A DNA stretch of 8,554 nucleotides from an uncultured Gaiellaceae bacterium (GTDB lineage Bacteria; Actinomycetota; Thermoleophilia; Gaiellales; Gaiellaceae). The stretch covers positions 1 through 8,554 of the forward strand of contig CATPAS010000097.1 in NCBI GenBank assembly GCA_955652075.1. Direction: 5' to 3'. Below the pieces are notes generated by a model. That model was not told the origin of the DNA. It did no database searches and saw only the letters and a program-made list of their open reading frames with translations. Position numbers and translations under genes: made by a program. Below, piece after piece: positions 6,127 to 8,554 of the stretch. The stretch's first letter is position 1; each line of letters starts with the position of its first letter.

Positions 6127-7352
6127 GACGCGCCCAGCTCTGGCTGATCGCCGTCGCGGCGATCGCCCCGCGGCTGGTCGTCCTCCTGCACGAGCGCGGG
6201 CGCATCCTCACGGCGTTCACCGACAAGAGCGACGACTTCGCGCAGACGTTCGTGCATCACGGGACGTTCGGCTTCATTCCGGGCGAGCCGTCCGCGTATA
6301 CGCAACCGCTGTACGGCTTCTTCCTGGTCCCGATCTACTGGATCTTCGGCCGGACCTGGTGGGCCGTCGGGGGTGCGCAGATCGCGGTGGCGACCGCGAC
6401 TGCGTTCCTCGTGTACGCGATCGGCGCCCGCGTCCTCTCGCGCCGAGCGGGTGCGATTGCAGCGGTCCTCGCGACGCTCAACCCGTACCTCGTCTGGCAC
6501 GACGTCCATCTCAACCGGGAAGTGCTCGACCAGCTCGTCGCCGCGGCGCTCATCCTGTGCACGCTCATCGCCGCCGATCGGCGCTCCGTGAAGTGGGCGA
6601 GCGCTGCGGGAATCCTGGGCGGGCTCGCCGTGCTCGGCAACGTCCGACTCGTCTTCATCCCGTTCGTCGTTGCGGCGTACCTGGTGGTCCGCAACGGTTG
6701 GGGCTGGGCGCCCGTCGCGCTCGTCGCCGCCGCGGCGTTGACCGTTACGCCGTGGGTGACCCGCAACAAGGTGGAGATCGGCTGCTTTGCGCTCACAACC
6801 GACGGCCGGGCGTTATGGAAGGCGAACAACGGTCAGACGTACGACCTGCTCGCCAGGGGCAAGTGGATCGACGACGTCAAGGATCCGCCGGGCCATCCGT
6901 TCCCCAACCCCGAGGAGGCTCGCGACATCTACAGGCAGAGCGGCAAGAAGATTCACGTCGACGAATGCGCGAACCAGGCGTACTACCAGCACAAGGCCTG
7001 GCGGTACGTGCGTGACCATCCCGGCGAGAAAGCGAAGCTCGCCTCGCAGGCCGTCCGCATGGAGTGGGATCCGCGCACGACTGCGTCGGCGACGGACTCG
7101 GGGCACGGGGCAATCCGCAGCCTCGCGCAGCCGCTCTACATCTCGGCCCTCTACGGCTTGGGACTGATCGGCCTGTTCGTCGCTGCGCGGGCGTTCGTCG
7201 CCCTCGCTCTGGCGGTGCTCGTGTACCAGACGCTCGCGGCGATGGTCTTCGTCGGAGCGACTCGCTATCGCGTCGCCACGGACTTCCTGATCGCGCTTCT
7301 GGCCGCGAGCGCGATCGAATGGGCGCTTTCGCGCCGGCACAGGCGAGCGTGA
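6123..7352 (+). CDS. GT39/ArnT-like membrane glycosyltransferase (GT-C fold)
   Basis: The 409-residue product is a multi-pass membrane protein. After a first hydrophobic stretch (5-23), the first outer loop holds TDKSDDF (33-39), whose acidic pair D37-D38 suits the catalytic loop of GT-C enzymes, followed by QPLYGFFLVP (61-70). Further hydrophobic segments lie at about 82-100, 108-125, 138-152, 160-188, 195-210, 338-376 and 384-399. A long outer loop (about 212-335) contains ALWKANNG (230-237) and two cysteines, C221 and C282, that could pair. TRYRVATDFLIALLA (380-394) is the typical end of PMT_2-like proteins. Such enzymes use polyprenyl-phosphate sugars outside the membrane to glycosylate lipids, proteins or polymers; the acceptor here is unknown. 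GTG at 6123 overlaps the previous stop by GTGA, so coupled translation is likely. It is shorter than ArnT itself. Confidence 0.8.
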   Translation: MRRAQLWLIAVAAIAPRLVVLLHERGRILTAFTDKSDDFAQTFVHHGTFGFIPGEPSAYTQPLYGFFLVPIYWIFGRTWWAVGGAQIAVATATAFLVYAIGARVLSRRAGAIAAVLATLNPYLVWHDVHLNREVLDQLVAAALILCTLIAADRRSVKWASAAGILGGLAVLGNVRLVFIPFVVAAYLVVRNGWGWAPVALVAAAALTVTPWVTRNKVEIGCFALTTDGRALWKANNGQTYDLLARGKWIDDVKDPPGHPFPNPEEARDIYRQSGKKIHVDECANQAYYQHKAWRYVRDHPGEKAKLASQAVRMEWDPRTTASATDSGHGAIRSLAQPLYISALYGLGLIGLFVAARAFVALALAVLVYQTLAAMVFVGATRYRVATDFLIALLAASAIEWALSRRHRRA

Positions 7353-8404
7353 AAGTCCTGCACATCCACCGGATCGGCGGCATCGGCGGCTCCGAGCGGC
7401 ATCTGCTGACGCTGTTGCCTGCGCTTGCCGAGCTCGGGGTCGACGTGAGCTTCCTCGGGCTCGACGACACGTCGCACGCGCCCGACCCGTTCTACGACGC
7501 TCTGACCGTCCCGTTCGCGCGGGTGCGCGCGCCGCGCGATCTCGATCCCCGACTGGCGCTCCGCGTCCGCCGCGAGGCACGGAAGGCGGACCTCGTGCAC
7601 ACGCACCTCGTTCATGCGGACGTCTACGGTGCGCTGGGAGCGCGAAGGCTCGTCTCGACGAAGCACAACGACGACCCGTTCCGTGCCGGAGCGTTCCGCT
7701 TCGTCGAGCGTGCGCTCGCCCGGCGCGCGTCGAGCATCGTGGCCATCACGCGCTCGCTCGCGCGTTTCCAGGTCGAGCGCGTCGGCCTGCCCGCAGACAA
7801 GGTCGAGGTGATCCACTACGGGCTGGACGACGTTCCGCAGGCCTGGGGCGCCAACCCGCCCGACGAGCTCTCGCTCGACGCGCGCGTGCTGCTCGCGGTC
7901 TGCAGGCTCGAGCCGCAGAAGGGCGTGGACATCGCTGTCCGCGCACTCGCGGACATCCGCACCCGCCATCCCCAGGCCGAGCTCGTGGTGCTCGGGGAGG
8001 GACCCCAGCGGGCGGAGCTCGAGGGGCTCGCCCGCACGCTCGGCGTGCCCGTGCACTTGCCGGGACGCGTACCCGACGTCGCAGCGTGGCTCCGGCGTGC
8101 GGACGTGCTCGTCCATCCCGCGCGTTGGGAGGGCTTCGGCCTAGCGCTGCTGGAAGCGATGCTTGCAGCGAAGCCGGTCGTGGCGACGAACGTGAGCTCC
8201 ATTCCCGAGATCGTGAGCGACGGCGAGACCGGATTGCTCGTGCCGCCCGACGACGCTGTGTCGCTCGCAAGCGCCGTGAACCGCGTCCTCGACGATCCGT
8301 CCGACTACGGCGAGCGTGGCCACGCGCGGGCCCGACGCGAGTTCAGCGTCGCGAGGATGACCGAGCGCACGTTGGACGTCTACCGCCGCGCTCTGTCCGG
8401 TTGA
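7349..8404 (+). CDS. Family 4 glycosyltransferase (GT-B fold)
   Basis: This 351-residue soluble protein has the standard two-domain GT4 layout. The N-terminal acceptor domain has the glycine-rich GGIGGSERHL (10-19) and HTHLVHADVYG (84-94). The C-terminal donor domain starts near LLAVCRLEPQKGVD (181-194), continues with LVVLGEGPQRAELE (212-225), VHLPGRVPDVAAWLRRADV (235-253), and the EX7E motif formed by E261 and E269 in EGFGLALLE, then AKPVVAT and PEIVSDGETGLLVPP. It should transfer a sugar from a nucleotide donor with retention, on the cytoplasmic side, extending the glycan. The frame is open upstream, but the first family-like residues are VKVLHIHRIGG, so the GTG at 7349, in a GTGA overlap with the preceding stop, is the start. 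A weak AGGCGAG lies upstream. The stop codon abuts a tandem repeat; the C-terminus still looks complete. Confidence 0.92.
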   Translation: MKVLHIHRIGGIGGSERHLLTLLPALAELGVDVSFLGLDDTSHAPDPFYDALTVPFARVRAPRDLDPRLALRVRREARKADLVHTHLVHADVYGALGARRLVSTKHNDDPFRAGAFRFVERALARRASSIVAITRSLARFQVERVGLPADKVEVIHYGLDDVPQAWGANPPDELSLDARVLLAVCRLEPQKGVDIAVRALADIRTRHPQAELVVLGEGPQRAELEGLARTLGVPVHLPGRVPDVAAWLRRADVLVHPARWEGFGLALLEAMLAAKPVVATNVSSIPEIVSDGETGLLVPPDDAVSLASAVNRVLDDPSDYGERGHARARREFSVARMTERTLDVYRRALSG

Positions 8405-8554
8405 CCCTCGCAGTTCGGGACCTCTCCGCGCCAAGCATGACCACAACAGCTGGGGTCAGACCCTTGCAGTTCTGGACCTCGCCGTGCCAAGCGTGACCAC
8501 AACGGCTGGGGTCAGACCCTTGCGGTTCGGGACCTCGCCGTGCCAGGCATGACC
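8403..8554. repeat. Degenerate 56-bp tandem repeat with internal inverted repeats (continues past right edge)
   Basis: Units begin at CAGTTC or CGGTTC at 8411, 8467 and 8523, a constant 56-bp period. Units 1 and 2 match at 51 of 56 positions; unit 3 has 32 bases in the window and differs from unit 2 at 4. Similarity reaches back to about 8403, into the stop codon of the GT4 gene. Each complete unit has an 11-bp odd palindrome GGGTC-A-GACCC (8453-8463, 8509-8519) and a hairpin in which TGACC pairs with GGTCA (8438-8442 with 8454-8458 in unit 1), extended after one mismatch by two more pairs around a 5-nt loop. The period is not a multiple of three and there is no spacer sequence, so it is neither coding nor CRISPR. 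It could be a REP-like or minisatellite array at the operon's end. Confidence 0.88.

Noticed and set aside
7064..7348. N-terminal extension of the GT4 gene from 7064
   Set aside because: These codons overlap the end of the GT39-type gene in another frame and show no GT4 features. The family N-terminus starts at the GTG in the GTGA overlap at 7349.
8403..8554. CRISPR array
   Set aside because: The units are directly adjacent 56-bp tandem copies with no variable spacers, and the copies are diverged from each other, unlike CRISPR repeats.

Overview
The window is very GC-rich (roughly 70% by eye), uses GTG starts freely, packs genes with overlaps and shows almost no Shine-Dalgarno sequences. This fits a high-GC actinobacterium, perhaps of the Thermoleophilia/Gaiellales type common in soil and water metagenomes. 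That placement is an inference from style and not from a marker gene. All the recognisable genes belong to a surface-polysaccharide (exopolysaccharide or capsule-like) locus.

Layout. Bases 1-1318 (minus): a CgeB-like glycosyltransferase, followed with an 8-bp overlap by the first 36 codons of a family 2 glycosyltransferase that runs off the left edge. Bases 1319-1429: a short gap holding two tandem hairpins just after the next gene's stop. Bases 1430-2926 (minus): a membrane polyprenyl-phosphate sugar-1-phosphate transferase (WcaJ/CpsE type), which would start the repeat unit on its lipid carrier. Bases 2927-2976: a 50-bp divergent intergenic region. Bases 2977-3603 (plus): a SAM-dependent methyltransferase. 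Bases 3549-4295 (minus): a polysaccharide-deacetylase-like protein with altered active-site motifs, overlapping the methyltransferase tail-to-tail by 55 bp. Bases 4285-8404 (plus): a tight three-gene operon of asparagine synthase-like amidotransferase, GT39-type membrane glycosyltransferase and GT4 glycosyltransferase, each joined by a 4-bp GTGA overlap. The deacetylase and amidotransferase reading frames overlap head-to-head by 11 bp. Bases 8403-8554: a degenerate 56-bp tandem repeat that begins in the last stop codon and runs off the right edge.

How they may work together (inference): the sugar transferase loads the first sugar on undecaprenyl phosphate; the cytoplasmic glycosyltransferases (CgeB-like, GT2, GT4) extend the chain; the methyltransferase and amidotransferase decorate it or its nucleotide-sugar precursors; the GT39-type enzyme and the deacetylase-like protein may act outside or at the membrane. 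No flippase, polymerase or export gene is in view, so the locus must continue beyond the window.

The most notable non-gene signals are four genes whose start codon lies 6-8 nt after a TANNNT or similar -10 hexamer with no ribosome binding site (leaderless-mRNA architecture), the compact divergent start regions, the 56-bp hairpin-bearing repeat array, and the degenerate catalytic motifs of the deacetylase-like protein.
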